A DNA stretch of 64,000 bases from Bacteroidota bacterium (lineage in GTDB: Bacteria > Bacteroidota > Bacteroidia > 2-12-FULL-35-15). Every line of letters starts with the position of its first letter. Positions within the stretch are counted from its first letter, which is position 1. The stretch covers positions 682,001-746,000 of the forward strand of contig JAQZBR010000004.1 in assembly GCA_029237775.1 (NCBI GenBank). The letters are read 5' to 3'. Shown here in pieces: positions 46,754 through 55,092 of this stretch. Below the pieces are notes generated by a model. That model was given only the letters and a program-made list of their open reading frames with translations. It did no database searches and was not told the origin of the DNA. The position numbers and the translations under genes were made by a program.

Positions 46754-48268
46754 ATGATTACTTTAGCGCTGATGAACAGGCAATCGATCAGAGCATTTTT
46801 TACACATCCGCTTTTTCCTTTCAGGACGATCATTGCTTTTCTCATACTTTTTCAGACGCTCATCATTTTTTCAATTCCTCTCATTCCCGGGATGAATGAT
46901 TCTGCCTGGTATTACATGAATGTCCATTTCTTCAATACAGGCAATTACATTCATGAAAGTGCTTACCCTTCCTTTCATCAAGCCAGTCAGTATTATCCTT
47001 TTTTCGGCTACAGTTTTTTTCTCTATCTGTGTGAAAGGATCTCTTCCTTGTTGAATCTCGATTGGAGCACACCGGTAAAGCTGATCCAGTTTATTTTATA
47101 CCTTCTCTCCGCCTTCATGGCAGGTGGCATTACTTTTCTTCTAACCCGAAAGCAAAAGCTTTCTTATCTCATTGTTGTTGTTTACCTGTTGTACTATCCT
47201 TATTTCAACACATGCAATTTTGTGATGTCGGAGACCTATGCATGTTTTTTCTCAGTGCTCATTGTCTTTTTGTTTCTCAAGACACAGGCGAATTATAATA
47301 AATGGATTTCGTTCATCCTGTTTCTTAGCTGCGGCTATTCAATTCTGGTCAAGCCGGTGTTTCTTTTCATTGTGATACCCGTAATGGTGTTATATGCACT
47401 ACAAAGTATTCGATTTAAGGAATACAGTAGACTGCTAGCGCTATCTGCAGTGCTTCTTTTCCCTTTTCTCCAGTCAGGGTACAGTAAGGTTCACCACAAC
47501 AACTACTCTCTGCAAACCGGTCTTGGATGGCATCTTTGGGACAGGGTAATACAGAGCGATAAGTTAATACCGCACGATTCTGAAAAACTGGAAGAGCTGA
47601 AAAAAGTCTATCGCTCGCACGGGCGAGAGCCGAATTTTGGTTTCTGGTGGGACATTACAAGGGATCTGAGCGAGTTCTCATACGAGGAAAAGAAAATACA
47701 AGATATATGTAAGAACATTGCTTTGGATGGGATTCGCGAATATCCGAGAGAGTACATCATAAATACATTCTCTAACAGCGCGAAAACTTTTCTTGAGCAC
47801 CCTGCAAATAATCAGGTATATCCTACAACGCATGACTACAAATTGATGCTTGCAAATTTCTCCAATGAGCCACAACATATTCCGTTAACAGATCATTTAA
47901 AGACACAAGTTATATTTGTTTCGACCAAGTCATTTTTCTCTGAATTGATCATGAAGCTCAATCACAGGATTTCCGGCTTCAGGGATCCTGTCAACCTTAT
48001 CATCCATAATCTCTTTTTTCTTATTATTTATCTTGCTGCAGGCACTTTCTATTTGGTTCAGATGTTTATGAGCGGATTTAGAAATAAAGTAAATGAAAGT
48101 TTCATCTGGCTGGTACCTTTTTTTATTGTAGTCGGTTCGAATATGCTAGAATACGACCAACCCAGGTTTTTACTTCCGGGGTTTATATTCGTAGTAATAT
48201 CCATAGTAAATTTCATGAGTGATTTTATACGAATATTGAAACACATTAAAAAAACTGAACTGCCATGA
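46754..48268 (+). CDS. polytopic membrane protein, GT-C glycosyltransferase-like
   Basis: The 504-residue protein has about ten to twelve transmembrane helices. The first helix (about 22-42, TIIAFLILFQTLIIFSI) is followed by a loop IPGMNDSAWYYMNVHFFNTG with an Asp in the place where GT-C glycosyltransferases (ArnT/PMT-like) carry their catalytic acid. A long extracytoplasmic part (about 245-365) is rich in aromatic and charged residues. The remaining helices end near a basic C-terminus. This points to a lipid-linked-sugar-dependent glycosyltransferase, but the family is not certain. It overlaps the aldose-epimerase gene by 4 nt, so they are coupled. An ATG at 46772 is a second possible start. 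Confidence 0.65.
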   Translation: MITLALMNRQSIRAFFTHPLFPFRTIIAFLILFQTLIIFSIPLIPGMNDSAWYYMNVHFFNTGNYIHESAYPSFHQASQYYPFFGYSFFLYLCERISSLLNLDWSTPVKLIQFILYLLSAFMAGGITFLLTRKQKLSYLIVVVYLLYYPYFNTCNFVMSETYACFFSVLIVFLFLKTQANYNKWISFILFLSCGYSILVKPVFLFIVIPVMVLYALQSIRFKEYSRLLALSAVLLFPFLQSGYSKVHHNNYSLQTGLGWHLWDRVIQSDKLIPHDSEKLEELKKVYRSHGREPNFGFWWDITRDLSEFSYEEKKIQDICKNIALDGIREYPREYIINTFSNSAKTFLEHPANNQVYPTTHDYKLMLANFSNEPQHIPLTDHLKTQVIFVSTKSFFSELIMKLNHRISGFRDPVNLIIHNLFFLIIYLAAGTFYLVQMFMSGFRNKVNESFIWLVPFFIVVGSNMLEYDQPRFLLPGFIFVVISIVNFMSDFIRILKHIKKTELP

Positions 48269-49131
48269 AAGAAAGAATTGAAAACGAGTTTATCTCTTGC
48301 GAAGTTGCCTATGCCGGAGCAGAGCTCCAATCCATTTACAGCAAAACCCTCGATAAGGAACTTCTATGGCAGGGAGATGACAAATGGTGGCCTCGGAAGT
48401 CACCCGTCCTGTTCCCGATAGTAGGCAAGCTGAATAATAACACTTATTCTATAAAAGGGAATAAATATAATTTACCTCAACACGGTTTTGCCCGCGACAG
48501 AAAATTTCTCCTCGCCAACCGATCTGATAACTCCTTAACCTTTCTACTGTCTTCGGACACGGAGAGCTTAAAAGTGTTTCCCTTTGAGTTTGACATTTAC
48601 ATTCATTATATGATTGATCAGGCAAGGCTCACAGTTACTTATGAAGTGATCAATAAGGACATCAATGAAATATTCTTTTCCATAGGCGCGCATCCCGGAT
48701 TCAATTGTCCGCTTTATGAAGACGAATCCTTAGCTGACTATTATCTTGAATTTGAAGAAAGCGAAACACTAGAGCGTCATTTGTTGGATGGAGGAAATTT
48801 TAACGGGAAAACTGAAAATTTACTGACGGAATCAAACAGGCTTGATCTTGATGAGAAGCTTTTTACTAAAGATGCCATCGTATTTAAGAACATGAGATCT
48901 TCTCATATGTTACTCAGAAGCCGTAAGTCAGACTACTCACTTAAATTCGGCTTTAACGATTTCCCGTATTTCGGCATCTGGACAAAACCGGGCGCTCCTT
49001 TTATTTGCCTGGAACCATGGTGTGGTATCGCAGATAACAACTCGTTTTCGGGTGAGTTGAGAGACAAAGAAGGGATCAATAAATTAAATCCTTCCGAAAC
49101 TTTTATCCGAAGCTTTTTTTTAGAAGTGTGA
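48265..49131 (+). CDS. aldose 1-epimerase family protein (LacX/YeaD-like)
   Basis: This 288-residue galactose-mutarotase-fold enzyme likely interconverts sugar (or sugar-phosphate) anomers. Conserved features are VAYAGAELQSI near the start, LWQGDDKWWPRKSPVLFPIVGKL, His in NLPQHGFARDRKF (about 70-82), His in IFFSIGAHPGFNCPL (about 145) and the catalytic-type Glu in FICLEPWCGIADN (about 252-264). It matches the short LacX-like group rather than GalM. It is translationally coupled to the membrane glycosyltransferase-like gene, which suggests work on the same sugar. Its stop abuts that of the MFS gene. Confidence 0.9.
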   Translation: MKERIENEFISCEVAYAGAELQSIYSKTLDKELLWQGDDKWWPRKSPVLFPIVGKLNNNTYSIKGNKYNLPQHGFARDRKFLLANRSDNSLTFLLSSDTESLKVFPFEFDIYIHYMIDQARLTVTYEVINKDINEIFFSIGAHPGFNCPLYEDESLADYYLEFEESETLERHLLDGGNFNGKTENLLTESNRLDLDEKLFTKDAIVFKNMRSSHMLLRSRKSDYSLKFGFNDFPYFGIWTKPGAPFICLEPWCGIADNNSFSGELRDKEGINKLNPSETFIRSFFLEV

Positions 49132-50355
49132 TCACTCTTTGTGTTTGATCCTGGCTCTTTCCCGCTTTCCTAACCATGCAAAGCCACAAGCAGTGATAAG
49201 ACTTAATATTACAAAGAACCAGAACATACTGTCAAATCCGTAGCGGCTTGCAATTCCCAGTCCGAGGAGCGGTGCAGCAATGTTTGCTAATCCGTATGAA
49301 ATAGAATACAATGCAGAATATTGCCCCTGTCTTTCTTTACCGGGGCGTGATAATGCATAGTTCATCATAAAAGGCATTGCGAAGATCTCGGACATTGTGA
49401 TGATAAAGGTGTAAGCAATGGCCCAGATCATCATTCCCTTACCGAACATCAAAATTAACAGAGCAACAGGGATGCACAATACACCCGATACAATGAATCT
49501 GAATAAACGCTGATTCTTTTCGAGCAGTGCTACGAGCGGCATTTCAATCAGCACTACGAGCAAGCCGTTTAATCCCAAGAGTAAACCGATCGTATCTTCA
49601 TTATAATGGCATTCTTTATTAAAGTATTGCGGAATACTTGCAAAAAGCTGAAAAAAACATATCCCATACATTGCTACAAGAAGTATAAAAGTTAAATATG
49701 GCACGTCACGATAAGCCGAGCCGCTGTTTTCTTTTATTTTGATGACTGTGTTGTCCTTAGCTTGCGGAACTTTTCTTGGTAAATAAATAAAAAGCATCAC
49801 TGCAGCCGCAAAGCTGGTCAGTGCGTCAATAACGAACAGCCATTTGTATCCAAGATAAAGAGCAATGAATCCGCCTATAGCAGGCCCAAGGGAAAATCCG
49901 AGATTTACCGCCAGCCTGACAAGAGACACTGAACGGGTCCTGTTTTCGACAGTGCTATAAACCGCTATTGCTTTTGAGTTTGCCGGCCGAAACATATCGG
50001 CAGTAAAAGCATAGGTGAAAATAATAATACCAATAAAGATTTCTGTTTCGGCAATTAGCATGAGCAACAAAATGAAACCACTGCTTATGAGTGAAAAAAC
50101 CATTATGTCAAAATGATTTTTCCTGTCGGTAAGCCAGCCGCCCGCATAAGATCCGAGCACACTTCCGATACCATACAAACTAAGGGTCACTCCTGCCTGT
50201 GCAATAGTAAAATGGAGATCCCTTGTCAGGTACAATGAAGTAAACAGAAGAACCATCGAACCGCTTCTGTTGATGAACATCGAAAGCGAGAGGATCCAGA
50301 TATTCTTCTGAATATTGCTGAAAGCACCTCTATATAATGCAAATAATTTAAACAT
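49132..50355 (-). CDS. major facilitator superfamily transporter
   Basis: This 407-residue MFS permease has twelve predicted helices. The N-terminal half carries the signature GSYAGGWLTDRKNHFD between helices 2 and 3 (about 70-85), and SLVRLAVNLGFSLGPAIGG near helix 5 resembles motif C of drug-export antiporters. Export of a small molecule is therefore likely; the substrate is unknown. I start at the ATG ending at 50355 (MFKLFALYRGAF): the frame is open 9 residues upstream, but those codons fall in the terminator hairpin of the preceding gene. Its stop abuts the aldose-epimerase stop. Confidence 0.9.
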   Translation of the reverse strand: MFKLFALYRGAFSNIQKNIWILSLSMFINRSGSMVLLFTSLYLTRDLHFTIAQAGVTLSLYGIGSVLGSYAGGWLTDRKNHFDIMVFSLISSGFILLLMLIAETEIFIGIIIFTYAFTADMFRPANSKAIAVYSTVENRTRSVSLVRLAVNLGFSLGPAIGGFIALYLGYKWLFVIDALTSFAAAVMLFIYLPRKVPQAKDNTVIKIKENSGSAYRDVPYLTFILLVAMYGICFFQLFASIPQYFNKECHYNEDTIGLLLGLNGLLVVLIEMPLVALLEKNQRLFRFIVSGVLCIPVALLILMFGKGMMIWAIAYTFIITMSEIFAMPFMMNYALSRPGKERQGQYSALYSISYGLANIAAPLLGLGIASRYGFDSMFWFFVILSLITACGFAWLGKRERARIKHKE

Positions 50356-50362
50356 GCTGTGA

Positions 50363-50395
50363 TAAAAAAAAATGCCCCGCAATCGCAGGGCATTT
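50363..50395 (-). terminator. Rho-independent terminator after the small lipoprotein gene
   Basis: AAATGCCC (minus strand) pairs with GGGCATTT, extended by GC/GC around an AATC-type loop, followed by an 8-T run on the minus strand. It lies 19 nt past the lipoprotein stop. Confidence 0.82.
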
Positions 50396-50413
50396 ACAAA
50401 ATCATTTTAAATA

Positions 50414-50932
50414 TTATGCGTTTGGTTTTGCTGCGTCTTTTGCTTTCAGAGTTTTTGCAGCATCGATCATCGTCTGGGCCCCTTTTTCGTTGAAAATCTC
50501 TCCTTTAATATCTTCTATTACGTAAGAAGCATTACCTGCTTTTACGATAGTATAAAAGTGATATTCCGGTTGAGTGATCTCAGATTCCCAAAAAAGAAGA
50601 GTCGGCTCGTCTTTAACGAAACGCTTGAATTTATTCACATCATTACCGGCAATGTCACTTTTTGTTAAGGCTACATCTCCTTCTCCTTCAGTGACAGAGA
50701 TCTGAAATTCCTTTCCAACTTTTATTTCAGTTGCGCCCCATGATTGTTCAACCACTTCGAGCTTACCTTTGGTGGAATCAGGAACCATTATAGATAATTT
50801 ATTACCGTTAACATTAATGGTAGTTTCCATCATGCCCGGCAATGTAGTAGTTGCTTCTTCATTTTTTGTTCCACCACAGCTTGCAAGGATAAGCATTGCC
50901 GGTGCAGCTAATAATAAAAATAATTTTTTCAT
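50414..50932 (-). CDS. small lipoprotein, unknown function
   Basis: The 172-residue product has a lipoprotein signal (MKKLFLLLAAPAMLILASC, lipobox LASC with Cys19) followed by GGTKNEEATTT. The mature part is mostly beta (TTINVNGNKLSIMVPDS, ELEVVEQSWGATEIKVGKEFQISV, LLFWESEITQPEYHFYTIVKAG), with a short Lys/Ala-rich C-terminal helix. No family is recognised. A good promoter lies upstream and a terminator downstream, so it is a single-gene unit. Confidence 0.78.
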   Translation of the reverse strand: MKKLFLLLAAPAMLILASCGGTKNEEATTTLPGMMETTINVNGNKLSIMVPDSTKGKLEVVEQSWGATEIKVGKEFQISVTEGEGDVALTKSDIAGNDVNKFKRFVKDEPTLLFWESEITQPEYHFYTIVKAGNASYVIEDIKGEIFNEKGAQTMIDAAKTLKAKDAAKPNA

Positions 50933-50957
50933 TTGTCTGTTTTTGGTTTAAGTGGAA

Positions 50958-50990
50958 CAAATATAAATCATATCCTCGATATACTGCAAA
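50958..50990 (-). promoter_or_regulatory. Bacteroidota-type promoter of the small lipoprotein gene
   Basis: Read on the minus strand: TTTG (50987-50990), 21 nt, TATATTTG (50958-50965), an exact TAxxTTTG. The ATG lies 25 nt further downstream. Confidence 0.5.
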
Positions 50991-51061
50991 ACTTTGTTTT
51001 CAGAAACAATTAACAAAAAGCAGAGCTTATCCGTATTCATTTTAATTTCGTGTGCACTATT

Positions 51062-52090
51062 ATGAAACTCTCTTTCGAACCGCAAACTCTTATTTTCAGG
51101 CATCCGTTCCGTATTGCTCATGGGATGCGAACAACCACTCCCATCGTTATTACACAGATTGAGCATGAAGGTCTTATTGGCTTTGGCGAAGCAAGCATGC
51201 CTCCATATCTTGGAGAAAGCCATGAGAGCGTTTGTACCTTTCTTGAACTTGCAGCTCCTGTAATTAAAGATCTTAAAGATGATTTTGATATAGAGTTTAT
51301 AATGCAGGAAATGGATGAACTTGCTTTGGGTAACACTGCGGCAAAGGCAAGTATTGACATCGCACTCCATGATCTGAAAGGAAAACTACTTGGCATACCT
51401 TGTTATAGAATGTTCGGAGCGGATAAAGATAAAACTCCGTTCAGCACATTTACATTAGGCATTGATGAGCCTGAAGTTATAATTAAGAAAATAAATGAAG
51501 CGGATGAATTTAAGATCCTAAAGGTTAAACTCAACGGCATTGATGACCGCATGATGATCAACACGATCAGAAATGTAACTGATAAGCCGATTGCAGTTGA
51601 TGTAAATCAGGGATGGAAAACAAAAGAGCATGCATTAAAAATGATAGAATGGCTTGCGGGAATGAATGTTCTTTTTGTGGAGCAGCCCATGCTAAAAGAT
51701 GACTATGACAGTGCAGCATGGTTATATGAAAGAAGTCCGCTTCCGCTATATGGTGATGAAAGTATTCAACGCATTGACGACATCAGCAAAGTGCAAGGTT
51801 GTTATCATGGCATCAATATCAAACTTATGAAATGCACCGGCATGCATGAAGCAAGTAAAATGATAACATATGCACGCGAATTAAAATTAAAGATCTTAAT
51901 CGGATGTATGAGCGAAACATCGTGTGCGGTTTCGGCAGCAGCCCAGCTAACTCCCTTTGCTGATTACGCGGATCTTGATGGTGCTATGCTGATGACAAAT
52001 GATCTGTTCGATGGAATAAAATTCATTGAAGGAAAGATCATCTTAAATGATAAACCCGGTATAGGTGTTTCTTTGTTAAACGGTTTTTGA
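51062..52090 (+). CDS. dipeptide epimerase (L-Ala-D/L-Glu epimerase-like)
   Basis: This 342-residue member of the enolase superfamily, muconate-lactonizing subgroup, likely epimerises dipeptides such as those released from murein. The catalytic pattern is complete: KVKLNG (KxK base, about 156-161), metal ligands Asp in IAVDVNQGW (about 185), Glu in LFVEQPML (about 212), Asp in YGDESIQ (about 236), and the opposite base Lys in INIKLMKCTG (about 258). The MxGCMSETS-type loop (IGCMSETSCAVS) fits Ala-Glu epimerases. ATG 51062 is used in preference to a GTG at 51050. A two-way terminator lies about 85 nt past the stop. Confidence 0.92.
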   Translation: MKLSFEPQTLIFRHPFRIAHGMRTTTPIVITQIEHEGLIGFGEASMPPYLGESHESVCTFLELAAPVIKDLKDDFDIEFIMQEMDELALGNTAAKASIDIALHDLKGKLLGIPCYRMFGADKDKTPFSTFTLGIDEPEVIIKKINEADEFKILKVKLNGIDDRMMINTIRNVTDKPIAVDVNQGWKTKEHALKMIEWLAGMNVLFVEQPMLKDDYDSAAWLYERSPLPLYGDESIQRIDDISKVQGCYHGINIKLMKCTGMHEASKMITYARELKLKILIGCMSETSCAVSAAAQLTPFADYADLDGAMLMTNDLFDGIKFIEGKIILNDKPGIGVSLLNGF

Positions 52091-52175
52091 AAAGCTCTAT
52101 AATGCCTGTACACCTTGTTATGCAGCTTTGTTGTTCAGGAAGATTAATTGAGGAGATGTGGAGGGAAAATAAAGT

Positions 52176-52208
52176 ATAAAAAAAAACCCCGGTAGACCGG
52201 GGCTCTTT
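52176..52208. terminator. bidirectional Rho-independent terminator
   Basis: CCCCGGT (52187-52193) pairs with ACCGGGG (52196-52202). It has A residues on the left (T-run for the minus strand) and CTCTTTTC on the right. It can end the dipeptide epimerase transcript and the minus-strand Lys/Ala-rich remnant. Confidence 0.85.
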
Positions 52209-52210
52209 TC

Positions 52211-52300
52211 TTACTTTTTCTTTTTAGCTGCTTTTTTAGCTGCTTTCTTAGGAGCAGATTTTTTTGCTGCTTTCTTAGCTGCTTTTTTTGGAGAAAAATA
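52211..52300 (-). pseudogene. Lys/Ala-rich histone-H1-like tail without a start codon
   Basis: On the minus strand a frame ending at TAA 52211-52213 encodes a typical histone-H1-like tail: a run of KKAAKKAA-type units, SAPKK, then KKAAKKAAKKKK and stop. Such tails occur on bacterial H1-like and HU-like DNA-binding proteins. Upstream the same frame reads an unconvincing stretch back to a TAA at 52340-52342 with no ATG, GTG or TTG. A terminator follows in the right orientation. The 5' part therefore appears lost or replaced. The same frame before the stop holds a 29-codon open stretch (52340-52429). A non-standard ATT/ATA start cannot be excluded. Confidence 0.5.
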
Positions 52301-52584
52301 AATGCACCTTATTTTATTAACATTAAAATGTTCATATTGTTAATATCGTTTTTTCTCTTTTGTAATTTCATCAATGACGTGTGATGTGATTTGCCAAAAT
52401 AAATTTTCATTGCTTCTGCCTTCACTCATTTCACTCTTCTGCAACTATAGTAAAATGGCATCGTTTGGCCTTTCAATATTTCTATCCTCTACATTTAAAT
52501 GAACGTAAACAAAAAACTTTTCTTTAGAAAAGCATTTTTAAGAACTGATCAGAGTAATCACACTTCTCTAAAATTATTTTTCTA
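52301..52584. other. AT-rich intergenic stretch with a 29-codon open frame
   Basis: Apart from a short minus-strand frame at 52340-52429 (starts MSEGRSNENLFWQ, 29 residues, in the same frame as the Lys/Ala-rich tail), I see no gene, RNA or terminator here. It may hold remnants of the 5' part of the histone-like gene. Confidence 0.4.
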
Positions 52585-53817
52585 TTATTTCTTTCTTTCA
52601 AGCAAAGCCATGTAAAATCCATCAGCATGATGCACTTCAGGTAAATAACGTTTCTCTCCGATAAACTCCCAGCGGTCACCAACCTGTTCAATAAACCATT
52701 TCACCTGATCCTCTCCTTCACTAGGTAAAATGCTGCAAGTAGCGTATACCATCTTCCCTCCCACTTTCACCATATCAGAAAACCCTGAAAGAATCTCTCG
52801 TTGAATTTTTATTACGCGTTCAATTTCTTCCGGTGTAAGTTTCCATTTGCTATCCGGATTCCTTCTTAATACTCCTAATCCGGAACAAGGAACATCCAGC
52901 AACAAACGATCAGCAGAATCTTTTAGCCTCTTGATCACTTTCGAAGAATCGATGGTTCTCGTTTCAATGATCTTCACTTCAGCACGCGAAGAACGTTTCT
53001 TCAACTCCGCCAGTTTTTTCTCTTTTGTATCCATTGCAATGATGCGGCCCTTGTTTTTCATCAAAGCAGCAAGATGTAAAGTTTTTCCACCCGCACCTGC
53101 ACAAGCATCAATCACACGCATTCCCGGAGCAACATTTAAATATTCTGATACCATTTGTGAAGCTGCATCCTGCACTTCAAACAATCCTTTATGAAAAGCT
53201 TCTGTTCTGAAAACGTTCCGTTGAAATTTAAGTTCAACTGCATCTGGCGACCAGGTGATCAATGATGTTTCTGTGATCTTATCTTCTTCGGCCAGTTTAG
53301 TCTGTAATTCTTTCGGGCTGATCAAAAGTGAGTTAGCACGCAGCACCATACTAGGTCTTTGATTCAATGCTCTTAGAGTTTTCTCCCAGTTTTTACCAAG
53401 CTGCTTCTCACCCATTTCATCCAGCCAATCAGGAACCGACTCCCGGATCTTTCTGATCTTGCTGAATTTCTCCAGTTGCGCGATAACTTTCTTCTCATTC
53501 ACATTTCTGAAGTATTCACTTTCCGGCAATTCGTATCCATCAAAGATCAGATATGTACCAAGGATCATCCATAGATTTCTTTCCGTTAGTTTTCCTTCTG
53601 CTGCGGCTGATGTAGTAAGCAGTCTCCAGTTACGAATCATATCATAACTCACATCTGATACAAACCCTCTCTCTTTTACATCCCACTTCTTATTCGCACG
53701 CATTGCCTTTTCGATGGCCTTATCTGCGAACACGCCATTTTCAAATACATCTTTCAAAACTGAGAAGATCGCCTTGATATGAAAGATATGATGCTTAAGA
53801 TAAAATCGTTTTGTCAT
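52585..53817 (-). CDS. RsmB/NOP-family rRNA cytosine-C5 methyltransferase
   Basis: This 410-residue SAM-dependent enzyme methylates C5 of a cytosine in rRNA. The N-terminal NusB-like helical part (about 1-140) and a short RNA-binding domain precede the catalytic domain. Motif I is VIDACAGAGGKTLHLAALMKN (about 240-258), motif IV LLLDVPCSGLGVLRRNPDSKW carries one conserved Cys, and motif VI VYATCSILPSEGEDQV carries the nucleophilic Cys. Both catalytic Cys residues are intact. The target position is probably that of RsmB (16S m5C967), but related enzymes modify other sites. It is monocistronic here. Confidence 0.93.
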   Translation of the reverse strand: MTKRFYLKHHIFHIKAIFSVLKDVFENGVFADKAIEKAMRANKKWDVKERGFVSDVSYDMIRNWRLLTTSAAAEGKLTERNLWMILGTYLIFDGYELPESEYFRNVNEKKVIAQLEKFSKIRKIRESVPDWLDEMGEKQLGKNWEKTLRALNQRPSMVLRANSLLISPKELQTKLAEEDKITETSLITWSPDAVELKFQRNVFRTEAFHKGLFEVQDAASQMVSEYLNVAPGMRVIDACAGAGGKTLHLAALMKNKGRIIAMDTKEKKLAELKKRSSRAEVKIIETRTIDSSKVIKRLKDSADRLLLDVPCSGLGVLRRNPDSKWKLTPEEIERVIKIQREILSGFSDMVKVGGKMVYATCSILPSEGEDQVKWFIEQVGDRWEFIGEKRYLPEVHHADGFYMALLERKK

Positions 53818-54007
53818 ACTGTAAAAGTACTATTAATTGTTGTTGGTTTAGTAAGTGAGCATTGATTGCTTAACACTGAATTTAAAGAACCGGTAATCTA
53901 TACTTCCATAATACAACTCTATCTTTTCAGCCGCAGGACAGCCACAGAAACACTAAGTATATATGCCGGAAAATCACTAATTGGAGAAACATTCGTTGAT
54001 TTTTTTT

Positions 54008-54015
54008 TAATTTTG
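54008..54015 (+). promoter_or_regulatory. TAxxTTTG box almost touching a start codon
   Basis: TAATTTTG is an exact -7 match that ends 4 nt before the ATG of the following membrane protein. If used, it would give a leaderless transcript. No good -33 at 19-21 nt is seen, so it may be chance. The rest of the 53818-54019 spacer shows nothing else. Confidence 0.3.
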
Positions 54016-54019
54016 TATT

Positions 54020-54676
54020 ATGACTGATACAACAATTGTCTTAGGGGGCTTCACTATACACGAACCGGTTACGGTTTTTACAGATTACATTATTACCGTA
54101 ATTGCATTCATTTACTATTGGAAGCTTCCATCCACAAACGAAGTGGTGAAATATTGGCGGCTGTTTTTCCTCTTCATTTCTCTTTCTACATTTTTCGGAG
54201 GAAGCAGCCATGCCTTATTTGCGGCTCATGAGGGATGGGAGTACAAAAGCTTATGGCTCCCGATGCAATTCCTGAACGGGCTCGCGGTTTACTATGCGCA
54301 GAAAGCGACATTGCTTTCAGTTCTGAAAGACTCAAAAAATTATAACGTGTGGAAATTAAGCTATGTGATCCAACTTACCTTATACTATATAGTTCTGATA
54401 GTGGTTCAGAAGTATATCGTAACAATCATAGATAACGCTTTGGGGTTGATTCCGATTATGATCGTTCATCTGAATGCAAAAGTAAAAGAGGATTACCAGA
54501 AGTTTATTGGCTATGGAATACTTGTTTCATTTATCACCGCTATTGTACATGGACTAAAATTTTCGCTTCACGATTACTTTAATTATAATGACATAGCCCA
54601 TGTGTTTATTATGATCAGTCTGACAATTATGTATTGGGGTGTTAAACAGAAAGCCACCTTTTCACCGGAGCTTTGA
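54020..54676 (+). CDS. seven-helix-type membrane protein of unknown function
   Basis: The 218-residue protein has about six to seven transmembrane helices and no signal peptide. Polar residues inside helices stand out: GGSSHALFAAHEGW (about 59-72), AIVHGLKFSLHDYFNYNDIAHVF (about 173-195). Buried Ser/His/Asp/His residues recall the CREST superfamily of membrane metallohydrolases (ceramidase-like), but the match is only by pattern and no family can be assigned. An ABM-family gene lies convergent 26 nt downstream. Confidence 0.75.
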   Translation: MTDTTIVLGGFTIHEPVTVFTDYIITVIAFIYYWKLPSTNEVVKYWRLFFLFISLSTFFGGSSHALFAAHEGWEYKSLWLPMQFLNGLAVYYAQKATLLSVLKDSKNYNVWKLSYVIQLTLYYIVLIVVQKYIVTIIDNALGLIPIMIVHLNAKVKEDYQKFIGYGILVSFITAIVHGLKFSLHDYFNYNDIAHVFIMISLTIMYWGVKQKATFSPEL

Positions 54677-54702
54677 ACTTCACGAATATAGTTACGCCCG
54701 CT

Positions 54703-55020
54703 TTATTTATCTAATTCATAATCTCTTTCCACTAGACAGATCCTGGTCTTATATTTTTTATACCATTCACCTCTCCCCTTTTCCTGCGCCTCTCTGTGTT
54801 CAGAATTCATTTTCCATTTTCTGATTGAATCAAGGTCCTTCCAATAACTTACTGTTATTCCGATTTCCTCTCTTGCGGATTCAATTCCTAAAAAGCCATC
54901 CTGTGAACCGGCTAGCTCAAGCATACGAGTTGCAGTTTGTTCATACCCCTCTGATTCAGATGTGCGTTCGGAAGTAAAAATTACGGCATAATAAGGAGGT
55001 CTTGGCGTTTTTGCGATCAT
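54703..55020 (-). CDS. antibiotic biosynthesis monooxygenase (ABM) domain protein
   Basis: The 105-residue protein has a dimeric alpha/beta ABM fold: YYAVIFTSERTSESEGYEQTATRMLELAGSQDGFLGIES is the first ferredoxin-like half, and ITVSYWKDLDSIRKWKMNSEHREAQEKGRGEWYKKY carries the conserved W-K-x(n)-H-x-x-A-x-x-x-G segment. Close relatives are small stand-alone ABM proteins of unknown substrate; the name does not imply antibiotic synthesis. It starts at the ATG ending at 55020. Confidence 0.9.
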   Translation of the reverse strand: MIAKTPRPPYYAVIFTSERTSESEGYEQTATRMLELAGSQDGFLGIESAREEIGITVSYWKDLDSIRKWKMNSEHREAQEKGRGEWYKKYKTRICLVERDYELDK

Positions 55021-55043
55021 ATTAAAATTATGATAATAATTAC

Positions 55044-55080
55044 TAAAAACAAGCGACCCGCCTGGTATGACGAGTCGCTA
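55044..55080 (-). terminator. Rho-independent terminator after the macroglobulin gene
   Basis: AGCGACTCG and CGGGTCGCT (minus strand; 55071-55079 with 55052-55060) pair with one T-G wobble around a 10-nt loop, followed by TTGTTTTTA. It is 13 nt past the stop. Confidence 0.78.
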
Positions 55081-55092
55081 AATACAATTAAG

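Noticed and set aside
54703-55020. Antibiotic biosynthesis gene cluster
   Set aside because: Only a lone ABM-domain protein is present; no synthase, carrier or tailoring genes surround it.
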